This document shows positions 8,059 to 17,046 of a DNA stretch of 34,359 nucleotides, piece after piece. The notes below the pieces were generated by a model. That model was not told where the DNA came from and did not search any database. It saw only the letters and a list, made by a program, of their open reading frames with translations. The stretch is from Acidimicrobiaceae bacterium (lineage in GTDB: Bacteria > Actinomycetota > Acidimicrobiia > Acidimicrobiales > Ilumatobacteraceae). The position numbers and the translations under genes are program-made. Position 1 is the stretch's first letter, and each line of letters begins with the position of its first letter. The stretch is taken from contig CANLAH010000005.1 in assembly GCA_947488685.1 (NCBI GenBank), positions 1-34,359 on the forward strand, read 5' to 3'.

Positions 8059-11003
8059 TTTGCGAGCGTTGCCAACGCTCGGCGAACCAGTTCACGAGCC
8101 TGCGCAAGTTTTTCTTGGTAGGTACTGAAATCTGGGGGTGAACTCGCCAAGGCAGCATCAGCCTGAATAAATAATGTATCTGCTTGAGCCAGCAACTCTT
8201 TTGGAGTCGATGTGCTTGTGGCTGGCACTGTTGTGCCAGGACTAGAGCCTCCTGTTGATGGAGCAACGGTCGTTGTTGTGACAGTTGATGAACCTCCGAC
8301 ACGATCACCCAAGTCCCCTGTGTAACCAGGAAAGAGTTGTGCGACAACAGCCGTCACGCTGTTGCCGATAACGGACTTGTTGTTGTACCAGGCCAGAATT
8401 TTGCGAACGAAAACTTGTTTAGCGTCGGCGCCGTCTGGCAAAACATACATTGGTCGCACATACATAAAGGATTTTCCGACAGGAACAATCTGGAGGTCTC
8501 CGTATGTCACGCGAGATCCGCGTTGGTCGAGTGGCGTGATTGTTGCAGAAATCGCCGGCTCACTTTCGAACTCAGCAGCGATTGTTGCTGGTCCGGGAGG
8601 CAATGGTGTTGCAAGGTCAAAAACCGTGATCTTGCCATACGTTGCTGGATCGCTTGATACCACCATGATTGAGCGCAACTCTTTGCGACTGTCGTCAGAT
8701 GAAAACGGAACAAACGGACGCAACATCGCGAATGTGCCTTTTTTATCTACCGCACCGGGTGCGTGAAAAATGGTGTAGTACGGGCTAAATCTCAACACAT
8801 TCGCATCAAGAACGGTGGCGGAGTCAACAGCATCAATCCCAGTCGCTGCTATGCCAACCCCAGAAGATGACTCTGGTGCATTTGGTGGCGCTTGAGCAAC
8901 GCTCCATGCAGCATCTCTGTTGAAAAATAATGTTGCATCATCAAATTGATACTTGCCATAAATATTTGATTGCACACGGAAAAGATCTTCTGGGTAACGG
9001 AAGTGTGCACTCAACTCTGGGTCGACCTCAGAAATGGGACGGAACAGTTTAGGGAAAGCTGCTTGCCATGCTTTTGCAATGGGGTCGACAGAATCGACAA
9101 TATAAAATGTGACATCACCGGAATACGCATTGACGACTGCTTTGACACTATTTCGGACATAGTTAAATGAACGGTTGAGCCCACTTCCGAAACTGATTTG
9201 ATCAATATTTGCTGATTGTGCATACGGATAGCGGGTAGATGTTGTGAACGCATCAATGACCCATGACACTTCGCCTTTGACGACAACTGGATACGGGTCA
9301 CTGTCGTATTGCAAAAACGGAGCAATCTTGCTAACACGGTCGCGCACGTCGCGCACTAATAACATCCGAGATTTATCAGTAATGAGATTAGAGCCAAACA
9401 AGTTGTACTCACCAAAGTTCACCGCCATCGCAACTTTGCGCAATCCACCACTGATTTTTATGCCGGAATCAGCATCATATTGTGAGGCCTTCGTATTTGG
9501 ACACGCTTGCTCGGCTTGATCCGTGTCGACAAGCGCGTATCCATCAAGACCATCACCAAAATACAACTGCGGCTTAGTGACCTTAAGGTCAATGTAATTA
9601 GGACGGCCGTCCGCAGTAATTACGCTTGCAGGGGCAGCAACAATTCCGCAGCCGTGGGTGTAGATGAGATGCCGCGCAACCCATGTGCGGTTGGGGATAC
9701 CAGCGGGATTAAGTTCGCGCGAAGCAACCAACAGTTGTTGCACGCGACCATCTACCAGATAGCGATCAACATCGAGATCAACTACTGAATAGAACGATGT
9801 TAAGCCTTGGTCAAGTTTAAATCTGTCGCGCATCTGCGCAGGATCAAGTTGCCGTATATCTCGAAGTGCGATGTCATTGGCATCAATGTCTGCCGCAGTT
9901 GCCGTGCCCGAAGTGGTTGGCACACGTTCAACGTTTGAAAGTCCCATTGCCGCTTTTGTTGCTTCGATGTTTCGTGAGATGAACGGAAGTTCGCGAGTGC
10001 TGACGCTTGGTTGCACGACGAATCTTTGCACGATTGCTGGATACACAGCCCCGGCAACAATGGCAACGACGACCCAGAGGCCAACTGCAAGAGCCGGAAG
10101 TCGCCAACCCTTTTGTCGGATGTTCCAGAGCAGCAAAATCGCAACAGCGACTGATACCAAAATCATGAGATTAATGGCGGGCAGTTGCGCATTGATGTCG
10201 GTATACAAAGCACCTTCAACAACACTTCGTGATGAGCGTGTGAGGTTGTAGCGCGACAACCAGTAGTTCGCGGCTCGCAATAACGCCGCTGCAGCAAGCA
10301 GAACTGAAATATGCACTTTTGATTGTGCCGACATTTTATTAATTTTGTCTTGCGGACGAATGCTGCCGTTTAAAAAATGGGAGACAAGTGTGATGAGTAC
10401 CACCATGATGAGAGCACCGAATGCCCATGACACGACAGACTCAAGAAACGGCAATCGAAACATATAGAACCCGACATCGGTGTTGAACTGTGCGTCATCA
10501 ATAGAAAAAGACTGGCGATTGCGGAACAACACCCACTCTTCCCAGTGCGATGACATCGGGAGCCCGATCATGAGGCCAAAAACGACTGACACAACAAGAC
10601 GCACGAGCCCCTTGCGTTTTGATGTGATGTCGCGTACTCGCCCGATAGCGAGATCTTGAGGCGTGTTGGGCAACGTTGCCGGCGCCAATCGATCGGAAAT
10701 AAAAATGTTGACCCAAAAAGCAAGCGCAAGAACCAAAGAAAAGAGGAGTCCAAGTTCTGCTTTAGAACGCAGGATTCCCCAATAGAGGTCTGTTCGGTTG
10801 AGGCTGTCAAACCAGAGGACATTGATATAGAAAGCAGAGAGACTCTTGGCGCTTAAGAAAAGACCGAAGATGACTGCCAAAACGATTGACACCACCACTC
10901 GCCCTCGACTTGGTTTTTTAAATGAGGGTCGAGAGAACGGAAAGGATGGTCCTCGCGGACCTGTCGGACCAGAGGATGGGGGAAGATCGGAAGGGTTACG
11001 CAC
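8055..11003 (-). CDS. UPF0182 family membrane protein
   Basis: 982 aa; N-terminal multi-TM region (LSAFYINVLWFDSLNRTDLYWGILRSKAELGLLFSLVLA), then a large soluble region (RTWVARHLIYTHGCGIVAAP...YFGDG...; KIAPFLQYDSDPYPVVVKGEVSWVIDAFTTSTRYPYAQ; NYVRNSVKAVVNAYSGDVTFYIVD) characteristic of UPF0182. Confidence 0.95.
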   Translation of the reverse strand: MRNPSDLPPSSGPTGPRGPSFPFSRPSFKKPSRGRVVVSIVLAVIFGLFLSAKSLSAFYINVLWFDSLNRTDLYWGILRSKAELGLLFSLVLALAFWVNIFISDRLAPATLPNTPQDLAIGRVRDITSKRKGLVRLVVSVVFGLMIGLPMSSHWEEWVLFRNRQSFSIDDAQFNTDVGFYMFRLPFLESVVSWAFGALIMVVLITLVSHFLNGSIRPQDKINKMSAQSKVHISVLLAAAALLRAANYWLSRYNLTRSSRSVVEGALYTDINAQLPAINLMILVSVAVAILLLWNIRQKGWRLPALAVGLWVVVAIVAGAVYPAIVQRFVVQPSVSTRELPFISRNIEATKAAMGLSNVERVPTTSGTATAADIDANDIALRDIRQLDPAQMRDRFKLDQGLTSFYSVVDLDVDRYLVDGRVQQLLVASRELNPAGIPNRTWVARHLIYTHGCGIVAAPASVITADGRPNYIDLKVTKPQLYFGDGLDGYALVDTDQAEQACPNTKASQYDADSGIKISGGLRKVAMAVNFGEYNLFGSNLITDKSRMLLVRDVRDRVSKIAPFLQYDSDPYPVVVKGEVSWVIDAFTTSTRYPYAQSANIDQISFGSGLNRSFNYVRNSVKAVVNAYSGDVTFYIVDSVDPIAKAWQAAFPKLFRPISEVDPELSAHFRYPEDLFRVQSNIYGKYQFDDATLFFNRDAAWSVAQAPPNAPESSSGVGIAATGIDAVDSATVLDANVLRFSPYYTIFHAPGAVDKKGTFAMLRPFVPFSSDDSRKELRSIMVVSSDPATYGKITVFDLATPLPPGPATIAAEFESEPAISATITPLDQRGSRVTYGDLQIVPVGKSFMYVRPMYVLPDGADAKQVFVRKILAWYNNKSVIGNSVTAVVAQLFPGYTGDLGDRVGGSSTVTTTTVAPSTGGSSPGTTVPATSTSTPKELLAQADTLFIQADAALASSPPDFSTYQEKLAQARELVRRALATLAN

Positions 11004-11014
11004 AACCTCTTACG

Positions 11015-12907
11015 CTAGTGCGTAGGCGGTGCAACCAAACAACGGCAACCCGAATGTGCAAGTGGATGCTCGTGTCCGGTTGGGAACTTTTCTCCACAGG
11101 GAGTCACGCCAGATAACGCATTATCCTCGGCGTCTGCACACTCTGGCCCGTTAGGGTCGACCATCCAGCACACGGGAGTACCAACCTCGAGTGACAAGTG
11201 AGACCCCATGCTGTAGGCAACGCATGCCAGGTCTTCTGTATGGGCATCGATATGAGTGAGTTTCCAGTCTCGATACATACTGCGTACTGCTTTAGCAATA
11301 TCTTCACGGTTTCCGTTGGAGTCAAGAACAATTTTCGCAAGACGATCTCGTAGTGGTTGCACAATTGTTTCGAGCAACATCGCGTTTACGGCATCTCCCA
11401 CTGCTTTTTTAGTGATTCGTTTCGTTGAGCCCCCAGATGACTTCATGGACTTAGCACCTTCAGTGGCAGCCGCCATGATGTCATCGTTTATGGCGACAGC
11501 ATGATGTTTGGTATGCGCCGAAGTTGTGCCAACAATCGCTGCAATCTCAAGCGAAGATTTTTTGACATTGAGATGCTCAAGGACTGCATTGAGTTCATCC
11601 GCACCAACGCGCTTCAGTTTTTTTGACATATTGACAATCAATGGAGCAATGGAAGCATCACGATCTGAAAATTTTTGGGTATCAAGAATAGGTGTAATTG
11701 CAATTGGCTTTTTGAGCGGTGATTTCACCAGTTTAATTTTTGACTCTTTGGTATCTTTGGCTTCTTTGGTAATATTTTTTGCAACTTCTGCTGGCGAAGA
11801 TGCGCGCAGTCGCGCAAAAATATCATCTACAACTTGAGCACCAGGACTTTTTGTTTCTGGCTCCGGTGAAGAGATTTCTTTCTCGATTTCTACGCGACGT
11901 TCTGCCTTATCATCATTAGTTATCTCAGGCGCAGGATGAGAACGCCGTGAGCCACCAAAGATCGATACCACTGTCGCCATTTTCTCTAATGGTTCGACAG
12001 GAGAACTTTCTTCTTCGTGCACGATCTCTTCTTGCGCGATCTCTTCTTCTTGCGCGATCTCTTCTTCTTGCGCGATCTCTTCTTCTTGCACGACCTCTTC
12101 TTCTTGCACGATCTCTTCAACAACATCTTGGGTTGGCATCACAATAGAAGCAGTGTCGTGATCAAAGATTCCGAGCGATGGATGCTCCTGGGAAACATGA
12201 GGAGCAACCGCAATCACCGGAGGCACAGGTCCCGTGGTTGGGGCGAGGTTCACTAAGAATTCTGGATCTTCATGGGCATCGCCGAGTCCGCCAAGAACAT
12301 CTTCTGTAGCAAGACGGGCGCGTTCAAACGCGTTCATCAATCGATCTCGACCATGAAGAAGCTGTTCAATCTGTTCACGTGCGGCATCGCGACGACGCAG
12401 TAACTCAGACAGAACTTTTTCGCGATAGGCCCGTGCTTCTTCGACCATGTCGCGCCCTTGCTGTTTTGCAAGTTCAATTTCGGAGTTTGCATCGGACTGT
12501 GATTCATCCCGAATGCCCTTCGCATCAAGTGCGGCCTGCTCGCGGATGCGTCCAGCGTCCTGCGCGGCATCTTTCACCATGCGAGTTGCGGACTCTTCTG
12601 CACGATCTCGAATCTGAATACTTGCTTCACGGGCAGTTGACAAGACCCGTGCCGCTTCTTCTCCTAATAATGTGATGACTGTTTCTTCGTCCAACTGACC
12701 AGGGGCAGACATGCCGCTTGTCTGAATGGCTCGCAATTCGCCCTCGAGAAAACGCTCTCGCTCTTGCAATCTGGCCATTTCGGCGGCCACCATGCGCAGG
12801 AACTCCCGAACTTCGCTCGGGTCAAACCCACGCCGTGACGACGAGAACGCTGCCGAGCCAACTGCTGCCGGCGAGGAGGGGTCTGGACGCGAAAAACTAA
12901 TTGCCAT
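11015..12907 (-). CDS. DivIVA-like coiled-coil protein with acidic repeats and C-terminal Cys/His-rich domain
   Basis: 630 aa; N-terminus FSSSRRGFDPSEVREFLRMVAAEMARLQERERFLEGEL (DivIVA pattern), long coiled coil, EEEIAQ repeats, C-terminus CWMVDPNGPECADAEDNALSGVTPCGEKFPTGHEHPLAHSGCRCLVAPPTH. Confidence 0.85.
   Translation of the reverse strand: MAISFSRPDPSSPAAVGSAAFSSSRRGFDPSEVREFLRMVAAEMARLQERERFLEGELRAIQTSGMSAPGQLDEETVITLLGEEAARVLSTAREASIQIRDRAEESATRMVKDAAQDAGRIREQAALDAKGIRDESQSDANSEIELAKQQGRDMVEEARAYREKVLSELLRRRDAAREQIEQLLHGRDRLMNAFERARLATEDVLGGLGDAHEDPEFLVNLAPTTGPVPPVIAVAPHVSQEHPSLGIFDHDTASIVMPTQDVVEEIVQEEEVVQEEEIAQEEEIAQEEEIAQEEIVHEEESSPVEPLEKMATVVSIFGGSRRSHPAPEITNDDKAERRVEIEKEISSPEPETKSPGAQVVDDIFARLRASSPAEVAKNITKEAKDTKESKIKLVKSPLKKPIAITPILDTQKFSDRDASIAPLIVNMSKKLKRVGADELNAVLEHLNVKKSSLEIAAIVGTTSAHTKHHAVAINDDIMAAATEGAKSMKSSGGSTKRITKKAVGDAVNAMLLETIVQPLRDRLAKIVLDSNGNREDIAKAVRSMYRDWKLTHIDAHTEDLACVAYSMGSHLSLEVGTPVCWMVDPNGPECADAEDNALSGVTPCGEKFPTGHEHPLAHSGCRCLVAPPTH
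12005..12117 (-). repeat. In-frame imperfect 18-bp tandem repeat (codes EEEIAQ-type hexapeptides)
   Basis: Plus strand shows repeated (gcgcgatctcttcttctt)n with minor variants (gcacgacct, gcacgatct), about 6 units; translates on minus to EEIVQEEEVVQEEEIAQEEEIAQEEEIAQEEIVHEEE. Confidence 0.9.
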
Positions 12908-12950
12908 TGGACTTCTAGAGTAGAACTCTTAGGTCACTAAATGGTGTCAA

Positions 12951-14189
12951 TCACTGTGTTATTGGCGGCAATGGGGCTCCCCCAAGCGACAAAAGTTGCG
13001 TGAGTGCTTCCTCAAGGGTGGCCACAGGGATAATTTTTACCCGCGACCCCGCGGCTTGACGAGCCCTCAGAATTTCAGACTCGCTCTGTCCAGCAGGAAC
13101 CAGGAATACCCGTGCACCTGCGTCACGCACTGCTACGGCCTTTTGCTCAAGGGCTCCGATCGCGCCAACTTCACCTTTTTCGTTCATGGTGCCTGTCGCC
13201 GCAACCCGTGATGATCCGAGTAATTCTCCGGGGGTAAGTTCATCAAGCAATGCCAGTGTGAAAGCCAGCCCAGCGGATGGACCCCCAATGTCTGGAGTAG
13301 CAATTTGCACATCAAAAGGTAAGACCACTGTTCGGGTATCGGCTGGAACAAACCCGATAATCGCTGTGCCAGATTTATCTGGATTTTCAATCAGTGTCAA
13401 TGTTCGTGATTGATCTTCTGGTGAGTCATCTGATTCAACTGTGACCACTACTTTTTCACCAACTTTGCGATTTTTCATTGCTTCTTTAAGAGCGGTCACA
13501 GTTGCAACTGGCACTCCGTCAAAAGCAGTAATCGTTTCACCGACTTTTAAAACTTTGCATGCACTTGTTGCAGCGGGAGACGTTTCGCACACCAGTTCTG
13601 ACACGACTACCGCACCAGCAGTGAACGTCGCTTCAAAACCTAATTTCTTAAATGCAACATACTCGGCTAACTGTTTTGCCCCGAGCATTGATTGCACTCC
13701 CAACTGTCGAATGCTTGTTGGAGATTGCTCACCAAAATGCTCGGCATATGTTTCAACGGCAACGTATGGGTCGAGCCATCCGATGACCGAATCGAGAGCA
13801 GATAGTTGTCCAGTGAACGCTGTGACAAATCGAATTTTATTTATCGCCGGATACCGAGTCGGAGCAGTGGCTTGATCTTTTTGCTCAAACGCAATGCGTG
13901 AAGCCACCTCTTGGGCTGAACCAGGCGCGGTTTCCCAGCGCTGAATTCGCCACAAAGACGACACAATGATCACCAATAAAAGCATCCAGGAGACCGTTAG
14001 TAGCGGCAAGGCCCAACGCTGCCGGCGTGCTGATAAATGGTCGGGTACGCTACGACGTGCGATGTCAGCCTTTAACTCTGTCTCTGAGATCTCTGTCTCT
14101 GGTGTCACAGTGCGGGCACTACTAGTTGTTGGATGTTCGCTACTTGCCTTGGCGTGGATTTCACGCTCAAAGCCTGCCACTTCGGACAC
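12951..14189 (-). CDS. PDZ domain / Lon-like (S16) serine protease, membrane-anchored (YlbL-like)
   Basis: 412 aa; one N-terminal TM, PDZ segment (KVGETITAFDGVPVATVTALKEAMKNRKVGEKVVVTV), Lon catalytic dyad region GGPSAGLAFTLALLDELTPGELLGSSRVAATGTMNEKGEVGAIGALEQKAVAVRDAGARVFLVP; GTG start at 14189. Confidence 0.92.
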   Translation of the reverse strand: MSEVAGFEREIHAKASSEHPTTSSARTVTPETEISETELKADIARRSVPDHLSARRQRWALPLLTVSWMLLLVIIVSSLWRIQRWETAPGSAQEVASRIAFEQKDQATAPTRYPAINKIRFVTAFTGQLSALDSVIGWLDPYVAVETYAEHFGEQSPTSIRQLGVQSMLGAKQLAEYVAFKKLGFEATFTAGAVVVSELVCETSPAATSACKVLKVGETITAFDGVPVATVTALKEAMKNRKVGEKVVVTVESDDSPEDQSRTLTLIENPDKSGTAIIGFVPADTRTVVLPFDVQIATPDIGGPSAGLAFTLALLDELTPGELLGSSRVAATGTMNEKGEVGAIGALEQKAVAVRDAGARVFLVPAGQSESEILRARQAAGSRVKIIPVATLEEALTQLLSLGGAPLPPITQ

Positions 14190-14373
14190 TCAAATCAAAG
14201 TTCAGATCGATGATCATCCGACACCTCTCTATATAAAGCCACTGCCGAGGCGCAGATTTCGTGCTATCGCAGCACTGGGTGGTGGCTCACTTGTTGCCGG
14301 GGCGGTCCTTGCATGTGGTATCTCGCTTATTCTTGCCGTACTTTTTGGCGTCATCACTAGCCTGTTGAATTAA
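14149..14373 (+). CDS. Possible small membrane protein; start uncertain
   Basis: Frame ends PLPRRRFRAIAALGGGSLVAGAVLACGISLILAVLFGVITSLLN*, a plausible basic-then-hydrophobic helix pair, 4 nt before the HEAT gene; no ATG/GTG after 14189, TTG at 14149 would overlap the protease start. Confidence 0.3.
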   Translation: MAWISRSKPATSDTQIKVQIDDHPTPLYIKPLPRRRFRAIAALGGGSLVAGAVLACGISLILAVLFGVITSLLN

Positions 14374-14377
14374 CGCA

Positions 14378-15010
14378 ATGACTGAGGATTTTGCAACCAT
14401 CGCCGCCAAGCGACTCGAAATAATTGAGGCCGGATTTTCGGGAGATGAAAACATCATTCGTGCGGCATTGTCGCATGCGTCGGGTGATGTGCGATCAAGT
14501 GCACTCAGTTCGCTTCATCGATTGCACGTCTTAAGCGCGACAGAACTCAGCACCCATGTTGTCGATGTCTCCGAGATCGTACGCCGCAATGTTGCCCAAA
14601 TTGCCGCCGACTTTGTTGGTGTCGATGTTGTTCCACTACTCACCGATCCTGATGTATTCGTTGCCGAAATGGCAGCGTGGGCTTTGGGAGAACGCGGCAA
14701 CACAACTGATGCGGAATTATTTGGATTAATCGACGCCTCAGAAAATGCACTTGAGCCGCTTGTTCGCGAAGCAGCAACCGCTTCACTTGGTGCTATCGGA
14801 GACATCCGTGGATTGCCAGCAGTTCTGCGTGCATGCACCGACAAACCAGCAATTCGTCGACGCGCTGTTTTGGCGCTTGCTCCATTTGAAGGAGCCGATG
14901 TTGACGCCGCGTTAGAAAACGCGCTGACCGATCGAGATTGGCAAGTGCGTCAAAACGCACAGGACATGATTAGTCCTCGTGACGGCGGTGGTGCTGTTAC
15001 CGACGAGTGA
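14378..15010 (+). CDS. HEAT-repeat domain protein
   Basis: 210 aa; repeating helical pairs (DPDVFVAEMAAWALGERG...; PLVREAATASLGAIGDIRGLPAVLRACTD; PAIRRRAVLALAPFEGADVDAALENALTDRDWQVRQNA). Confidence 0.85.
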   Translation: MTEDFATIAAKRLEIIEAGFSGDENIIRAALSHASGDVRSSALSSLHRLHVLSATELSTHVVDVSEIVRRNVAQIAADFVGVDVVPLLTDPDVFVAEMAAWALGERGNTTDAELFGLIDASENALEPLVREAATASLGAIGDIRGLPAVLRACTDKPAIRRRAVLALAPFEGADVDAALENALTDRDWQVRQNAQDMISPRDGGGAVTDE

Positions 15011-15428
15011 GTCGAACAATCGGAATTCGTCGTTGGGTTTTGGCTTGATAACTGTCGTAGTCGGGCCAGATTTTTGCCATCAGATTCCAGAGACGATCCC
15101 GCTCAGCACCCTCTGGCACAACTGAAGCAGTTGCTTCATACACATCGGCTGCCACCTGTACGGTGACTGCGGGATTATCAACGAGATTGAGATACCACAA
15201 CGGGTGATTGGCATCGCCACCACGTGACGCAACAATGATGCAATCATCGCCGTCTTTGCCGTAGATCAGCGCGAGTCGTCGCAGTGCACCGCTCTTACGA
15301 CCCGTCGCAGTGAGTAACAAACACGGAACTCCACGCCAGATGTGCCCCTCGGCGCCGTTTGTGTCTACATACTGCTTGATGTGATCAGCGACCCATGCGG
15401 TGGGACTGTCAAGGATTGGCAAAGTCAT
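14997..15428 (-). CDS. Deazaflavin-dependent (DDN-type) nitroreductase family protein
   Basis: PCLLLTATGRKSGALRRLALIYGKDGDDCIIVASRGGDANHPLWYLNLVDNPAVTVQVAADVYEATASVV; start placed at ATG 15428, downstream of the ORF-track start. Confidence 0.9.
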   Translation of the reverse strand: MTLPILDSPTAWVADHIKQYVDTNGAEGHIWRGVPCLLLTATGRKSGALRRLALIYGKDGDDCIIVASRGGDANHPLWYLNLVDNPAVTVQVAADVYEATASVVPEGAERDRLWNLMAKIWPDYDSYQAKTQRRIPIVRLTRR

Positions 15429-15432
15429 GGTC

Positions 15433-16026
15433 TTAGAGTAGCGCTTGTCGGCGCAATGTTTCACACTCGTCATACACATGACAACCAGCGACATGATCGT
15501 TGACGATGCCCATTGACTGCATAAATGCGTACATCGTGGTGGGACCGACAAATTTCCAGCCACGTTTGCGTAGTTCTTTTGATAGCCGTTGCGATGCTTG
15601 AGTTTGGGCAGGTATTCCAGCTGCTGTTTCTGCTTTTTGTTCTGCGTCTGACGGTGCAAATGACCAAATAAATGCAGCGAGTGATTCGTTGGTGGCAAAA
15701 AGTTCTTTGCATCGTTGTGCATTATTAATGGTTGCTTCTATCTTGCCCCGATGCCGAACAACACCGGCATCGCCAAGAATGCGTGCGACATCGTCTTGAG
15801 AGAATGCCGCAACTTGTTCAATATCAAAATTGCAAAAAGCCTGGCGAAAATTCTCACGCTTTCGCAAAATAGTGATCCAACTTAATCCAGCCTGAAAACC
15901 TTCTAGGCAGATCTTTTCAAATAATTTCTGATCATTGCGCACTGCAAATCCCCACTCAGTGTCGTGGTAATGCACATACAACGGATCGTCTCCGCACCAA
16001 GAACACCTCAATGGCATTGGAGGCAT
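15433..16026 (-). CDS. tag: DNA-3-methyladenine glycosylase I
   Basis: RCSWCGDDPLYVHYHDTEWGFAVRNDQKLFEKICLEGFQAGLSWITILRKRENFRQAFCNFD...LRKRGWKFVGPTTMYAFMQSMGIVNDHVAGCHVYDEC. Confidence 0.95.
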   Translation of the reverse strand: MPPMPLRCSWCGDDPLYVHYHDTEWGFAVRNDQKLFEKICLEGFQAGLSWITILRKRENFRQAFCNFDIEQVAAFSQDDVARILGDAGVVRHRGKIEATINNAQRCKELFATNESLAAFIWSFAPSDAEQKAETAAGIPAQTQASQRLSKELRKRGWKFVGPTTMYAFMQSMGIVNDHVAGCHVYDECETLRRQALL

Positions 16027-16053
16027 CTATCGAGTTTAAACAGCGGTGAGTGA

Positions 16054-16875
16054 CTAGATCGTGACGGTCAAAAGATCATCACCAAGGAAAATCTCACCAG
16101 AGAAATGTGCAGCAGCACGTGCACGCCACTCGTCTTCTTGGCCCGGCTGCATTGCAGGAACATAGTGCGTGAGAATGAGTTTTTTTACTCCACCACGAGC
16201 GGCAGTTTCTGCTGCTTGCTCAACGCTTGAGTGATAATCCAAGATGTCTTTGAATCGCTGATTTGGAATGAGCTTGACAAGGTCTTCACGAATCACTGTT
16301 TGCACATACGCAGTTGCTCCTGCACATAGTTCATCAAGCCCAGCACACGGAATACCGTCGCCGCCAATTACTACCGACGTACCATCGTGATCAATACGAA
16401 ACGCAACAGAAGGATGCACCGGTTTGTGATCTGATGCCGCCACTCGCACAGATGTATCGCCCACCATAAATGTGTCACCGGGCTCGACTTCGATCACCTT
16501 AAGTTGAGGCTCCCAATTGAGGTCTTCGTGGTGAGCAAGTCTGTACTCAATATCTGGCACCAGCATTGCCAAAATTGCATTAACGATTTCTTTCATGCGT
16601 GGTGGTCCATAAATAGTCAGTTCTGCTGGCTGTGGATTCATCACCCAATGAGTAGTGATGACGTCGTTGAGATCTGAAATATGGTCGCTGTGTAAATGGG
16701 TGATAAAAACTGTTGTCAAAAGTGGGGGGAATACTCCGGCACCCATCACTCTTTGCATCACACCACGACCAGCGTCGATCAAAATGATGCTTGCGCCAGC
16801 GCGTACCAACGTGGCTGGTCCGCCACGATTGAGGTCTGGCAGTGGGTTTCCGGTTCCGAGCAGCGTGACATCCAT
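16054..16875 (-). CDS. Metallo-beta-lactamase fold hydrolase (RNase Z/arylsulfatase-like)
   Basis: LLGTGNPLPDLNRGGPATLVRAG..ILIDAGRGVMQRVMGAGV...TVFITHLHSDHISDLNDVITTHWVM; ILDYHSSVEQAAETAARGGVKKLILTHYVP. Confidence 0.92.
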   Translation of the reverse strand: MDVTLLGTGNPLPDLNRGGPATLVRAGASIILIDAGRGVMQRVMGAGVFPPLLTTVFITHLHSDHISDLNDVITTHWVMNPQPAELTIYGPPRMKEIVNAILAMLVPDIEYRLAHHEDLNWEPQLKVIEVEPGDTFMVGDTSVRVAASDHKPVHPSVAFRIDHDGTSVVIGGDGIPCAGLDELCAGATAYVQTVIREDLVKLIPNQRFKDILDYHSSVEQAAETAARGGVKKLILTHYVPAMQPGQEDEWRARAAAHFSGEIFLGDDLLTVTI

Positions 16876-17046
16876 GGCGTTTCTTTCTTTCGTGAGACCG
16901 CCACCTTACCTTGTTGATTTTTTTTGCCCGTAGTTGAACCGTGGCACACCCTTCTTTTATGGTGATGGAAGTTGTTGCGCGAGTTGTGGCGCTAGAGCAA
17001 TATCGGCATTGTGCCCAGTGGTATCTACCAAACAAGGGCTGTAATA

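Noticed and set aside
12005-12117. Short regular repeats that might suggest a CRISPR-like array
   Set aside because: The 18-bp units are directly tandem without unique spacers and are in frame within a long coding sequence (EEEIAQ hexapeptides).
11015-12907. Considered as a prophage remnant because of the MuF-like C-terminus
   Set aside because: No neighbouring capsid, portal, terminase or integrase genes; the N-terminus is DivIVA-like and flanks are conserved housekeeping genes.
13441-13875. 144-aa plus-strand ORF opposite the PDZ-Lon protease
   Set aside because: Shadow ORF; the minus strand has clear protease motifs.
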